Both the position numbers and the translations under genes were made by a program. Positions 51,648-60,321 of a stretch of 64,000 bases of DNA are shown piece by piece. Origin of the DNA: Paraburkholderia heleia NBRC 101817 (lineage in GTDB: Bacteria > Pseudomonadota > Gammaproteobacteria > Burkholderiales > Burkholderiaceae); NCBI RefSeq assembly GCF_000739775.1, contig NZ_BBJH01000003.1, forward strand, positions 186,001 to 250,000, written 5' to 3'. The notes below the pieces were generated by a model that was not told where the DNA came from, did no database searches, and was given only the letters and a program-made list of their open reading frames with translations. Position 1 is the stretch's first letter. Each line of letters opens with the position of its first letter.

Positions 51648-52753
51648 ACCCGGCATTCGACATCGAGGCACTCGTTCAACCGATACCGGGTGGCGCGCCG
51701 GCCGGCGTCTCCCTCCTGCACGATGCCGCCTTCGACGCGATCAAGGCGGCGCGGCGCGAGGACGATCCGGCATTGCCGGCCGGCATCTGGCAAACCGCGC
51801 TCAAGGTCGCCGACTGGGCCGCCGTCGAAGCGGGCTGCGAGGACCTCCTCGCATGCCGCAGCAAAGACTTGACGCTCGCAGCATGGCTGGGCGAGAGCTG
51901 GCTGCATCGATACGGATGTATTGCCTTGCCCGACAGCTTCGTCTTGCTGAGCGAATTGTGTGCGCGCTATTGGGACGACATTCATCCGTTGCCGCGCGAT
52001 GGCGATCTGGGCTTTCGGGCCGCGCCGCTCGCGTGGGTTGCCCAACAGTATCCGGTCTTGCTCGGTGGCCGGATCGCGTTGTGCGCGGGGCCTGAAGGAT
52101 CCGCTCTGACGCTTGCGCGTTGGCAGGCCGCACAGCGCGAGGCGGTTGCGTTGAAGGACCGCAAAGATGTGCCGGCCGCGAAGCGCGAGGAGGCCGCACG
52201 CGTGGCGCAGGCGTTGACTCAGGCCGCGCATGCGGCGGAGCCTGCCGTGTTGCGCGACCAGTTACAGGCGCTGCGCGCGGCACGCGCGCCCATCGTGAAA
52301 CTCGATGCCTGGTGCACGCAGCGGCTCGGCATGGAGGCGCCATCGTTCGGAGCGCTGCTGGAGACGCTGGAGCGCATGGAGAGCGTGTTGCGCGACTGGC
52401 TTACGACGCATCCCGAGTGGGAGGACGTATCGATGGTTGATGGCGCAACGATTTCGGAACAGGCGGTGGCTGAACCTGCAGCGGTTCAGGTTGCCGCGGC
52501 GGGCGCGGTGCAGGAGCCGGTTGGCCCGCGGAGGCTGGACGCGCCTCAGTCGCGCGATGAGGCGTATCGGTTGCTCGCTAGCGTGGCGGACTATCTCATG
52601 CGCTATGAGCCGCATAGTCCTGTGCCTTATATGCTCAAGCGTGCGCTTGATTGGGGGGGCAAGCCGTTGCCGGAACTGCTGGCCGAGTTGACGGCCGGTG
52701 AGCGCGGCAGGGCGTTGGGGGCGGCGCTTGGGTTGCTGCCTGAGAGTGAGTAA
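51644..52753 (+). CDS. tssA: T6SS assembly protein TssA
   Basis: A 369-residue ImpA_N-domain protein. IEALVQPIPGGAPAGVSLLHDAAFDAIKAARRE is the family N-terminus and SREDEAYRLL-like SRDEAYRLLASVADYLMRYEPHSPVPYMLKRAL ends the protein. TssA primes and caps tube and sheath growth. It overlaps tssM by 4 bases and is the last gene of the plus-strand arm. Confidence 0.9.
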   Translation: MNPAFDIEALVQPIPGGAPAGVSLLHDAAFDAIKAARREDDPALPAGIWQTALKVADWAAVEAGCEDLLACRSKDLTLAAWLGESWLHRYGCIALPDSFVLLSELCARYWDDIHPLPRDGDLGFRAAPLAWVAQQYPVLLGGRIALCAGPEGSALTLARWQAAQREAVALKDRKDVPAAKREEAARVAQALTQAAHAAEPAVLRDQLQALRAARAPIVKLDAWCTQRLGMEAPSFGALLETLERMESVLRDWLTTHPEWEDVSMVDGATISEQAVAEPAAVQVAAAGAVQEPVGPRRLDAPQSRDEAYRLLASVADYLMRYEPHSPVPYMLKRALDWGGKPLPELLAELTAGERGRALGAALGLLPESE

Positions 52754-52803
52754 ACGTTGGCGCGTTTTGGTGCCTGCCTGTTTGGACTTTTTTTTGGCAT
52801 TTC

Positions 52804-52833
52804 CTTGAATTCGCGTCGGGACGCGAATTCAAG
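52804..52833. terminator. Perfect 14-bp inverted repeat between convergent operons (repeat copy 2)
   Basis: CTTGAATTCGCGTC and GACGCGAATTCAAG form a perfect 14-bp palindrome around GG. It lies between tssA and the minus-strand dehydratase gene, after a T8 run at 52789-52796. Its left 22 bases match 4526-4547 with one difference. It could end transcription from both sides, though no T-run follows the stem on either strand. Confidence 0.55.
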
Positions 52834-52840
52834 CTACAAC

Positions 52841-52865
52841 CAACCCGCGGGGAACCGCAAAAAAA
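52841..52865 (-). repeat. Dispersed 3'-end element of minus-strand genes, copy 2
   Basis: CAACCCGCGGGGAACCGCAA followed by an A-run repeats 7124-7145 with one internal change. As there, it lies just beyond the stop of a minus-strand gene (8 bases here). Confidence 0.55.
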
Positions 52866-52873
52866 TCCATCCC

Positions 52874-54172
52874 TTAACTCCTCCAGGCCTCTCCCTCAGG
52901 AAAATGATATCGACCAAGCGATTCAGCCATCATCTCGATGCTATACCCAGGCCTCTGCGGCGGCATATACCGCCCATTACGAATGACAACAGGATCAACA
53001 AAATGCTCATGCAAATGATCGACATACTCGAGCACACGATTCTCGAGCGAAGCCGAAACGCACAAATAATCGAACAGCGAAATGTGCTGCACGTACTCGC
53101 ACAGCCCAACGCCACCCGCATGCGGACAAACTGGCACACCGAACTTCGCCGCCATCAACAACACGACGATCACTTCGTTGAGTCCACCTAACCGACAGGC
53201 ATCCACCTGACAAAAATCGATGGCCTGCGCCTGCAGCAACTGCTTGAACATCACGCGATTGTGACAGTGCTCGCCCGTGGCAACTCCGATCGACCCCAAA
53301 CGCCGGCGAATCTCCGCATGGCCGAGAATATCGTCGGGGCTCGTAGGCTCCTCGATCCACCATGGATCGAACTCCGCAAGCCGCCGCATGTTCGCCACCG
53401 CTTCGTCCACGTCCCACACCTGGTTGGCGTCCATCATCAGCTTCAGGTTCTCGCCGATCTCCTCGCGCAGAATGCGCGCGCGCCGCACGTCTTCGTCGAG
53501 ATTGCCGCCCACCTTCTGCTTGAAATGCGTCCAGCCCAGCGCGACGCCCTCCCGCGCGAGGCGCCGGATCTTGTCGTCGTCGTAGCCCAGCCAGCCAGCC
53601 GAGGTCGTATAGGCGGGGTAGCCCTGCGCGAGCATTTCCGCTTCGCGCACGCCCTTGGTCTTCGCGTGGCGGTGCAGGATGGCCAACGCTTCATACGGCG
53701 TGATCGCATCGGTCACGTAGCGAAAATCCAGACAGCGCACGAGTGCCTCGGGGCTCATGTCCGCAAGCAGTTTCCATACGGGCTTGCCAACCGATTTCGC
53801 CCACAGGTCCCACACCGCATTCACGACTGCCGCCGTAGCCAGATGAATCGCGCCTTTATCAGGGCCGATCCAGCGTAATTGGCTATCCGAAGTGAATGCG
53901 CGCCAGAATGCGCCCATGTCCGCGGTAATGTCTTCGAGCCGTTTGCCGACGATGAGAGGCGCCAGTGCGTTGACCGCCGTCACGCAGATCTCATTGCCGC
54001 GCCCGATGGTGAACGTGAGGCCGTGCCCCGTGAGTTTGTCTGGAGAATCGGTTTCGAGCGTGACATAAGTCGCGGAATAGTCCGGCGCGGCATTCATGGC
54101 GTCGGAACCGTCGAGCGAACGCGAAGTGGGAAAACGGATATCGCGAACGGACAGACTGCTGATCGTGGTCAT
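52874..54172 (-). CDS. L-fuconate / D-arabinonate-type dehydratase (enolase superfamily)
   Basis: A 432-residue mandelate-racemase-subgroup enzyme close to L-fuconate dehydratases. FKQKVGG holds the catalytic Lys pair region, MMDANQVWD and IEEPTSPDD plus ATGEHCHN supply the metal ligands, and VCPHAGGVGLCEY is the late His segment. It dehydrates L-fuconate, and family members also take stereochemically matching D-arabinonate, to the 2-keto-3-deoxy acid. ATG 54172 fits homologue starts. It is divergent from the GntR gene with a shared operator. With the XylX-like and semialdehyde dehydrogenase genes downstream, D-arabinonate is the more fitting substrate (inference). Confidence 0.85.
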   Translation of the reverse strand: MTTISSLSVRDIRFPTSRSLDGSDAMNAAPDYSATYVTLETDSPDKLTGHGLTFTIGRGNEICVTAVNALAPLIVGKRLEDITADMGAFWRAFTSDSQLRWIGPDKGAIHLATAAVVNAVWDLWAKSVGKPVWKLLADMSPEALVRCLDFRYVTDAITPYEALAILHRHAKTKGVREAEMLAQGYPAYTTSAGWLGYDDDKIRRLAREGVALGWTHFKQKVGGNLDEDVRRARILREEIGENLKLMMDANQVWDVDEAVANMRRLAEFDPWWIEEPTSPDDILGHAEIRRRLGSIGVATGEHCHNRVMFKQLLQAQAIDFCQVDACRLGGLNEVIVVLLMAAKFGVPVCPHAGGVGLCEYVQHISLFDYLCVSASLENRVLEYVDHLHEHFVDPVVIRNGRYMPPQRPGYSIEMMAESLGRYHFPEGEAWRS

Positions 54173-54252
54173 TCGAACTCCCTCTGGAAGGGACGGCTTT
54201 CGGGTAGGGAAAACCAGGCGTTTGCACGCGTTGACAACGCTGAATCCGCTAC

Positions 54253-54268
54253 CTAGCATGCTAGCATG
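54253..54268. promoter_or_regulatory. Palindromic operator candidate for the GntR regulator
   Basis: CTAGCATGCTAGCATG contains two overlapping perfect 12-bp palindromes (CTAGCATGCTAG and CATGCTAGCATG). It lies between the divergent dehydratase and GntR genes, about 80 bases before the dehydratase start. Its size and symmetry suit a GntR/FadR-family dimer. Confidence 0.5.
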
Positions 54269-54290
54269 TCTTCTCAAAATCAAGCGCGCC

Positions 54291-55019
54291 GTGAACTCTT
54301 CATCAGAAGTAGCGAGTGTCGCCGGCAGTCCTTATGTCGCACTGCAAAAGATCGGCGGCAATGAGCGCGGCAGCCTGACCGATGCAGTGGAGCAGGCACT
54401 GAGAGAAGCGATCGTGACGCTTGCGCTCGAACCCGGAATGATGATCGACAAAATGGCGGTCTGCGAACGCATGGGCGTGTCGCGCTTTCCGGTTTCCGCT
54501 GCGCTGGCGAAGCTCGCGCATGCGGGTCTCGTCGAAGTTTTGCCGCAGCGCGGAACGCGCGTCAAGCCGATCGCGCTCGACGATATTCGCCAGCATCTGT
54601 TCATTCGCAGTGCGCTCGAAGTCGAAACGGTACGCGGTGTCGCTCGCATGAAGGACAGCGCCACCATCGACGCACTGGCAGCCAATCTAGATGAGCAGCG
54701 CAAGATCGCCGGCAATGGCCAGCGTATCGAATTTCATGCGCTCGATCTGGCGTTTCATGAAATCCTGCTCGACGCGGTGAAGCTGCCTCGCGTGAAAGAG
54801 ATCGTCGCGGTGTCGCGCAACGCGCTGGACCGCGCGAGGCAATTGCTGGCAAGTCCCGAGCGTCTCGTGCACACGCTCGACGAGCACGAACGGATTTTCG
54901 CGGCCATTCGCGCCGGCCGTGCCGACGCGGCGGCAAAAGCGATGCACGACCATCTCGATCAGGTGATCGAGGAATTGCACCGGTCCGCGAAAGAACGGCC
55001 AGATCTCTTTGCACCTTGA
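54291..55019 (+). CDS. GntR-family (FadR subgroup) transcriptional regulator
   Basis: A 242-residue regulator. The winged helix covers about residues 25-90 ([63 protein letters not shown]). An all-helical FCD effector domain follows, with metal-binding Asp/His positions ([29 protein letters not shown]). GTG 54291 is chosen because the in-frame ATG 54258 lies inside the operator palindrome. It probably represses the divergent dehydratase and the transporter genes, released by a sugar acid. Confidence 0.85.
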   Translation: MNSSSEVASVAGSPYVALQKIGGNERGSLTDAVEQALREAIVTLALEPGMMIDKMAVCERMGVSRFPVSAALAKLAHAGLVEVLPQRGTRVKPIALDDIRQHLFIRSALEVETVRGVARMKDSATIDALAANLDEQRKIAGNGQRIEFHALDLAFHEILLDAVKLPRVKEIVAVSRNALDRARQLLASPERLVHTLDEHERIFAAIRAGRADAAAKAMHDHLDQVIEELHRSAKERPDLFAP

Positions 55020-55134
55020 GCACGCCAGCCAACGCCCGCCCTTCAACCCCCTTCGTGCGGCGCTGCAAGCCACGCCGCGCACGCAATCAGGAGGCCCCGG
55101 TAATGTGTCTGGCTTTTCTTCGCGGGTTAGCGCC

Positions 55135-56646
55135 ATGACGCCGCTCATTTCCGTCAACAAGCTGAGCAAGCGCTTTCCCGGCGTGAGAGCGCTTCACGAA
55201 GTGCAATTCGAGCTCATGGCGGGCGAGGTGCACGCGCTGATGGGCGAGAACGGCGCGGGCAAGTCGACCTTGATGAAGATTCTCGCGGGCGTCTATACGC
55301 GCGATTCGGGCGACATTCTCCACGATGGCCAGCCTGTCGCGTTCGCGAGTCCGGGCGAGGCCCAGGCCGCGGGCGTCGGCATCATTCATCAGGAACTCCA
55401 GCTGATGAATCATTTGACCGTCGCGCAGAACATGTTCATCGGCCGCGAACCGCGCGGGCGTCTCGGGCTTTTTCTCGACGAAGACAAACTCAATGCGCAG
55501 GCGCGCGCGATTCTCGCCCGCATGCACGTGCAGCTCGACCCGCGCACCGTGGTCGGCTCGCTCACGGTCGCAAGCCAGCAGATGGTCGAAATCGCCAAGG
55601 CGCTGTCGTTCGATTCGCGCGTGCTCATCATGGACGAGCCGACTTCCGCGCTCAACGACGCGGAAATCGCCGAGCTTTTCCGCATCATTCGCCAGCTGAA
55701 AGAGCGGGGCGTGGCGATCGTCTACATCTCGCACAAGATGGACGAACTCAAGCAGATTGCCGATCGCGTCACCGTGCTGCGCGATGGCGAGTACGTCGCC
55801 ACCGTCGCCGCCGCCGACACGAGCGTGCAGGCCGTCATCGGCATGATGGTCGGCAGAACGCTCGCCGATGTCGCACCGTATCAGGGTCCGGCGCACCAGG
55901 GCGAAGTCGCGCTCGAAGTGAAGCATCTGAACGCAGGCCCGCTCGTGAGGGATGTGAGCTTCGCGTTGCGCAAAGGCGAAATACTCGGCTTTGCGGGACT
56001 CATGGGCGCGGGCCGCACCGAGGTCGCGCGCGCCGTGTTCGGCGCGGACCCGGTCGAATCCGGCGACATCTTCGTGAAAGGCGCCAAGGCATCGATCAAA
56101 ACGCCGAGCGACGCGGTCGCGCACAGCATCGGGTATCTCTCCGAGGACCGCAAGCGCTTTGGTCTCGCGACCGGCATGGATGTCGAATCGAACATCGTGA
56201 TGTCCAATCTCGGCAAATTCCTCTCGCTGAACGTGTTCCTGCGCCGCATGCAGATCCGCAAGACGGCGGCGCATTTCATCAGTCTGCTCGCCATTCGCAC
56301 GCCTTCCGCAACGCAGCCGGTACGTCTGCTTTCGGGCGGCAACCAGCAGAAGATCGTCATTGCGAAGTGGCTGGAGCGCGACTGCGACGTGCTTTTCTTC
56401 GACGAGCCCACGCGCGGCATCGACGTCGGCGCGAAAAGCGAGATCTACAAGCTGCTGCGCGCGCTCGCCGAGCAAGGCAAGGCGATCGTGATGATCTCGT
56501 CGGAACTTCCGGAAATCCTGCGCATGAGCGACCGGATCGTGGTGATGTGCGAAGGCCGTATCACTGGCGAGCTTTCCGCCGGCGAGGCGACCCAGGAGCG
56601 CATCATGCATCTCGCGACCCAGCGCGAAACCCTGCAAGCGGCATGA
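55135..56646 (+). CDS. Sugar ABC transporter, double ATP-binding protein (RbsA/AraG type)
   Basis: A 503-residue ATPase with two ABC cassettes. The first has [14 protein letters not shown], a variant signature ([15 protein letters not shown]) and [12 protein letters not shown]. The second has a degenerate P-loop ([14 protein letters not shown]), [15 protein letters not shown] and [14 protein letters not shown], as usual for this family. ATG 55135 matches homologues; GTG 55105, behind a strong AGGAGG at 55089-55094, would add 10 residues and may be the real start. It forms an importer with the next two genes. Confidence 0.92.
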   Translation: MTPLISVNKLSKRFPGVRALHEVQFELMAGEVHALMGENGAGKSTLMKILAGVYTRDSGDILHDGQPVAFASPGEAQAAGVGIIHQELQLMNHLTVAQNMFIGREPRGRLGLFLDEDKLNAQARAILARMHVQLDPRTVVGSLTVASQQMVEIAKALSFDSRVLIMDEPTSALNDAEIAELFRIIRQLKERGVAIVYISHKMDELKQIADRVTVLRDGEYVATVAAADTSVQAVIGMMVGRTLADVAPYQGPAHQGEVALEVKHLNAGPLVRDVSFALRKGEILGFAGLMGAGRTEVARAVFGADPVESGDIFVKGAKASIKTPSDAVAHSIGYLSEDRKRFGLATGMDVESNIVMSNLGKFLSLNVFLRRMQIRKTAAHFISLLAIRTPSATQPVRLLSGGNQQKIVIAKWLERDCDVLFFDEPTRGIDVGAKSEIYKLLRALAEQGKAIVMISSELPEILRMSDRIVVMCEGRITGELSAGEATQERIMHLATQRETLQAA

Positions 56647-56665
56647 GCCTCAAGAGGTCGAATCC

Positions 56666-57691
56666 ATGACTATGCAACCGGATACTGCGGCGCTGGCCGA
56701 CCAGAAACGGTCGTCCGGGTTGAAGGCGCGCATTTTCTCGCCCACTGCGCTGCAGAAAATGCTCGCCTTCGCCAGCCTGATCCTGCTGCTGATCTTTTTC
56801 AGCTTCGCTTCGCCTGCCTTCATGCAGATGGACAACATCCTCGGCATTCTGCAGGCAACCGCCGTGAACGGCGTGCTCGCCATTGCGAGCACCTTCGTCA
56901 TCATCACGGGCGGCATCGATTTGTCGGTCGGTACGCTGATGACCTTTACGGCCGTGATTTGCGGCGTGTTTCTGACCTACTGGCATTTGCCGATGTGGAT
57001 CGGCGTGCTCGCCGCAATCGGCACGGGAGCGGTGTGCGGAACCATTTCCGGCACGCTGACGGCGAAGATGAAAATCCCGCCGTTCATCGCCACGCTTGGC
57101 ATGATGCTGCTGCTCAAAGGGCTCTCGCTCGTCGTCTCGTCCGACAAGCCCATCTATTTCACCGACACCGAAAACTTCTACATGATTTCACAGGACTCGC
57201 TGATCGGTTATTTCCTGCCCAGCGTGCCCGTGCCGAATGCCGTGCTGATCCTGTTCGTGCTCGCCATTGTGAGTTCGATCACGCTGAACCGCACGGCGCT
57301 CGGCCGCTATACGTTCGCGCTCGGCAGCAACGAAGAAGCCGTACGCCTTTCCGGCGTGAATGTCGATCGCTGGAAGATTGCGATTTATGGTCTCGGCGGC
57401 GCGATTTGCGGCATTGCAGGGCTCCTGATCGCTTCGCGCCTGAACTCGGCGCAACCGGCGCTTGGCCAGGGCTACGAGCTGGAAGCCATCGCGGCGGTGG
57501 TGATCGGCGGCACGTCGCTGAGCGGCGGCTCGGGCACGATACTCGGCACCATCATCGGCGCGTTCATCATGAGCGTGCTGACCAACGGCCTGCGCATCAT
57601 GTCGGTCGCGCAGGAATGGCAGATCGTGGTGACGGGTCTCATCATCATTCTCGCGGTGTACGCGGATATCCTGCGCCGCAAGAAGCGTTAG
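56666..57691 (+). CDS. Sugar ABC transporter permease (RbsC type)
   Basis: A 341-residue BPD_transp_2-family permease. FVIITGGIDLSVGTLMTFTAVICGVF is the family signature, with FALGSNEEAVRLSGVNVDRWKI as the coupling loop and GGTSLSGGSGTILGTIIGAFIMSVLTNGL near the end. About nine to ten membrane segments are visible. It lies 19 bases after the ATPase gene. Confidence 0.93.
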   Translation: MTMQPDTAALADQKRSSGLKARIFSPTALQKMLAFASLILLLIFFSFASPAFMQMDNILGILQATAVNGVLAIASTFVIITGGIDLSVGTLMTFTAVICGVFLTYWHLPMWIGVLAAIGTGAVCGTISGTLTAKMKIPPFIATLGMMLLLKGLSLVVSSDKPIYFTDTENFYMISQDSLIGYFLPSVPVPNAVLILFVLAIVSSITLNRTALGRYTFALGSNEEAVRLSGVNVDRWKIAIYGLGGAICGIAGLLIASRLNSAQPALGQGYELEAIAAVVIGGTSLSGGSGTILGTIIGAFIMSVLTNGLRIMSVAQEWQIVVTGLIIILAVYADILRRKKR

Positions 57692-57786
57692 CAGAGGAGA
57701 CGGCAGGGGCACGAAAAGAACGGGGAGTCGAACAAGGCTCCCTCAACGGCTGGAGGTCTATGGCCTACCTTAGGAGGAGAAATGTC

Positions 57787-58728
57787 ATGTTGAAAAGAAA
57801 ACTGATCAGTGCCGTGATCGGAGTGGGCGCGCTCGTGGGCGCGTCCAGCCTGACCTATGCTGAGGAACCCTACATTCCGATCATATCGAAGGGATTTCAG
57901 CATCAGTTCTGGCAAGCCGTGAAATCCGGCGCGGAACAGTCGGCGAAGGCGAACAACGTCAGGATCACGTTTGAAGGTCCTGAAACCGAGGCCATGGTCG
58001 ACAAGCAGATCGACATGCTTTCGGCCGCGCTCGCCAAGAAGCCGCAGGCGCTCGGCATTGCCGCGCTCGACAGCAAGGCCGCCATTCCGCTGCTCAAACG
58101 CGCGCAGTCCAGCAAGATTCCTGTGATTGCATTCGACTCGGGCGTCGACAGCGATATTCCGCTCACGACCTGCGCCACGGACAATCTCGCCGCCGCCGCG
58201 CTCGCCGCCGACAAGATGGCGGGGATGATCGGCAATTCCGGCGAAGTCGGCGTGATCGTGCACGACCAGACGAGCCGCACGGGTATCGACCGGCGCGACG
58301 GCTTTCTCAACGAGATGAAGACGAAGCACCCGGGCATCAAGATCGTTTCCGTGCAGTACGGCGCAGGCGACCACCTGAAGTCGGCGGAAATCGCCAAGGC
58401 CATGATTCAGGCGAATCCGAACCTCAAGGGCATTTTCGGCGCCAATGAAGGCTCGGCGGAAGGCGCGGCGATCGGTGTGAAGGAGTCGGGCAAGAAGCTG
58501 GTGCTGATTGGCTTCGACTCGGGCAAGGAGCAGAAGGAAGCCATCATGTCCGGCCTGATGGCGGGCGCGATCACGCAGAATCCGGTCGGCATCGGCAAGT
58601 GCGTCGTCGATTCCGCGGCGAAGGCGTTGAAGGGCGAAACGCTGCCGAAGAAAATCGACACGGGCTTTTACTGGTACGACAAGACCAATATGACCGACCC
58701 GAAGATCGCGGCGGTGCTTTACGACTGA
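57787..58728 (+). CDS. Sugar ABC transporter periplasmic binding protein
   Basis: A 313-residue type I periplasmic binding protein (RbsB family). A signal peptide (LISAVIGVGALVGASSLTYA) precedes EEPYIPIISKGFQHQFWQAV. Ligand-pocket segments include VIAFDSGVDSDIPLTTCATDN and GIFGANEGSAEGAAIG. AGGAGG lies at 57772-57777 before ATG 57787. Given the dehydratase, regulator and downstream enzymes, D-arabinose, L-fucose or a related sugar is the likely ligand. It ends the transporter operon before an intrinsic terminator. Confidence 0.9.
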   Translation: MLKRKLISAVIGVGALVGASSLTYAEEPYIPIISKGFQHQFWQAVKSGAEQSAKANNVRITFEGPETEAMVDKQIDMLSAALAKKPQALGIAALDSKAAIPLLKRAQSSKIPVIAFDSGVDSDIPLTTCATDNLAAAALAADKMAGMIGNSGEVGVIVHDQTSRTGIDRRDGFLNEMKTKHPGIKIVSVQYGAGDHLKSAEIAKAMIQANPNLKGIFGANEGSAEGAAIGVKESGKKLVLIGFDSGKEQKEAIMSGLMAGAITQNPVGIGKCVVDSAAKALKGETLPKKIDTGFYWYDKTNMTDPKIAAVLYD

Positions 58729-58795
58729 TTGGTAGTGGTGTGGGTCATGCGCAAAGATCGGCGTCGCCGGGAAAGATAAAGGCCCGACGCTGAAA

Positions 58796-58831
58796 GGAGA
58801 CCGGATTCGACCTCCGGTCTCCGTTTCTTTT
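58796..58831 (+). terminator. Intrinsic terminator after the sugar-binding protein gene
   Basis: GGAGACCGGA (58796-58805) and TCCGGTCTCC (58813-58822) form a perfect 10-bp stem with a 7-base loop, followed by GTTTCTTTT. It stands between convergent genes and may also stop minus-strand transcripts, where TTT follows the stem. Confidence 0.88.
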
Positions 58832-58857
58832 GACGTTTCGATCCTGCTTGCGCTGCC

Positions 58858-60315
58858 TTATGCCGTTGCCGTTCCACTCGTCGCGGCAACGGCCCACTGC
58901 GGTGCATCCTGCAACGCAACGGGGCGCAGGAAACGCTCGATCGCCGCATAGCCCACGGAGGTGGTTTGCGGTTGCGTCGAAGCGGGCCACGGGCCGCCGT
59001 GCTGCTGCGCATCGCACACGGCAACGCCCGTTGGCACACCGCCGAACAGCACGCGCCCTGCAATACGTTGCGCAGCGGTTGCGAGCGCGCGATTGCCCGG
59101 CGTATCGGCCTGCGCGCCCCACAACGTGACCGTGAGCGAACCTTCCACCGCACCGAGCACGTCGAGCGTCTGCGCTTCGTCGCGCACCTTCACGATCAGG
59201 GCGGCCGGGCCGAACATTTCTTCGTGCAGCGCCGCGTTGGCGATGAACGTCTGCGCGTCGGTTTCGAACAGACGCGGCGCGGGCGCAGCGGCTTCTTCGT
59301 CGTGTGCCGGCGCGGCGAGACGCACGCGCACGCCCGCCTGGCTCGCGATATGCGCGGCGGCATTTTCGAAACCGTGACGCATCGTGGCCGTGAGCATGGC
59401 GTGCGGCTTTTGCGCGGACAACGCTTGTGCCAGCGCATGTGCAAAGCGCTCACCATCGGCGTCGTCGCGCACGACGATCACCCCGGGGCTCGTGCAGAAC
59501 TGCCCGCAACCCATCGTGATCGAGGCGGCGAGGGTAGCGGCAGGCGTGTCGACGCCGTCCGCAAGAGCTTGCGGCAGCACGACGAGCGGATTGATCGAGC
59601 CGAGTTCGCCATAAAACGGAATCGGCCGGCGACGCGCATTGGCCGCGCGCCACAGGGCCACGCCGCCCTGATACGAGCCCGTGAACGCCACTGCCGCGAC
59701 ATCGGCATGACCGACGAGGTGCACGGCCGCTTCGCGCGAAGCCTGGTCGACGAACGCGATCACGCCTTCCGGCAGGCCCTGTTCGCGCAGCACGCGCGCG
59801 GCGAGCGCATGCACGCGGCGCGACAGTTCGGGATGGCCCGGGTGCGGCTTGACGATCACCGTGCAACCCGCAGCGAGCGCCGAAGCCGTGTCGCCGCCGA
59901 GCACCGAGAACGCAAACGGGAAATTGCTCGCCGAGAACATGGCGACAGGTCCCAGGGGCAGTTGGACGCGCGTGAGGTGAGGGCGGCCTGCGGGCGGCGC
60001 GCCGGGCACGGCTGCGTCGTCGACGTGGCGGTTGGCGATGCCCGCTTCCACGCGCTCGGCAAAGCCGCGCAGCTGAAACGCGGTGCGCGCGAGTTCGCCA
60101 TTCAAGCGTGCGGCGCCAAGCGACGTTTCTTCGTCGGCGAGGGCGACGAGCTGGGCGGCGTCGCGTTCGAGCGCGTCGGCGAGGCCACGCAGCAGGGCGC
60201 TGCGCACGGCGCGCGAAGCGGCGCCGTAAAGGGCCTGGGCTTCGTGTGCGAGCGCGGCGGCTTCGTCGATACGCGCGAACGTCACGTTGTTTTCTGTCTG
60301 CATTACGGAATCCAT
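58858..60315 (-). CDS. Alpha-ketoglutaric semialdehyde (2,5-dioxovalerate) dehydrogenase
   Basis: A 485-residue NAD(P)-dependent aldehyde dehydrogenase of the group that oxidises alpha-ketoglutaric semialdehyde. FSASNFPFAFSVLGGDTASALAAGCTVIVKPHPGHP binds the cofactor. FYGELGSINPLVVLP contains the general-base Glu region, and GCGQFCTSPG the catalytic Cys. The late EMFGPAALIVKV is family-typical. It is preceded by the XylX-like gene on the same strand (6-base gap), so the two form an operon that converts a 2-keto-3-deoxypentonate to alpha-ketoglutarate. Confidence 0.88.
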   Translation of the reverse strand: MDSVMQTENNVTFARIDEAAALAHEAQALYGAASRAVRSALLRGLADALERDAAQLVALADEETSLGAARLNGELARTAFQLRGFAERVEAGIANRHVDDAAVPGAPPAGRPHLTRVQLPLGPVAMFSASNFPFAFSVLGGDTASALAAGCTVIVKPHPGHPELSRRVHALAARVLREQGLPEGVIAFVDQASREAAVHLVGHADVAAVAFTGSYQGGVALWRAANARRRPIPFYGELGSINPLVVLPQALADGVDTPAATLAASITMGCGQFCTSPGVIVVRDDADGERFAHALAQALSAQKPHAMLTATMRHGFENAAAHIASQAGVRVRLAAPAHDEEAAAPAPRLFETDAQTFIANAALHEEMFGPAALIVKVRDEAQTLDVLGAVEGSLTVTLWGAQADTPGNRALATAAQRIAGRVLFGGVPTGVAVCDAQQHGGPWPASTQPQTTSVGYAAIERFLRPVALQDAPQWAVAATSGTATA

Positions 60316-60321
60316 TCCAGA

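Noticed and set aside
55103..55138. Short frame from ATG 55103 behind AGGAGG before the sugar ATPase gene
   Set aside because: Only 11 codons ([11 protein letters not shown]). A leader peptide is possible, but the ribosome site may simply serve GTG 55105 of the ATPase.
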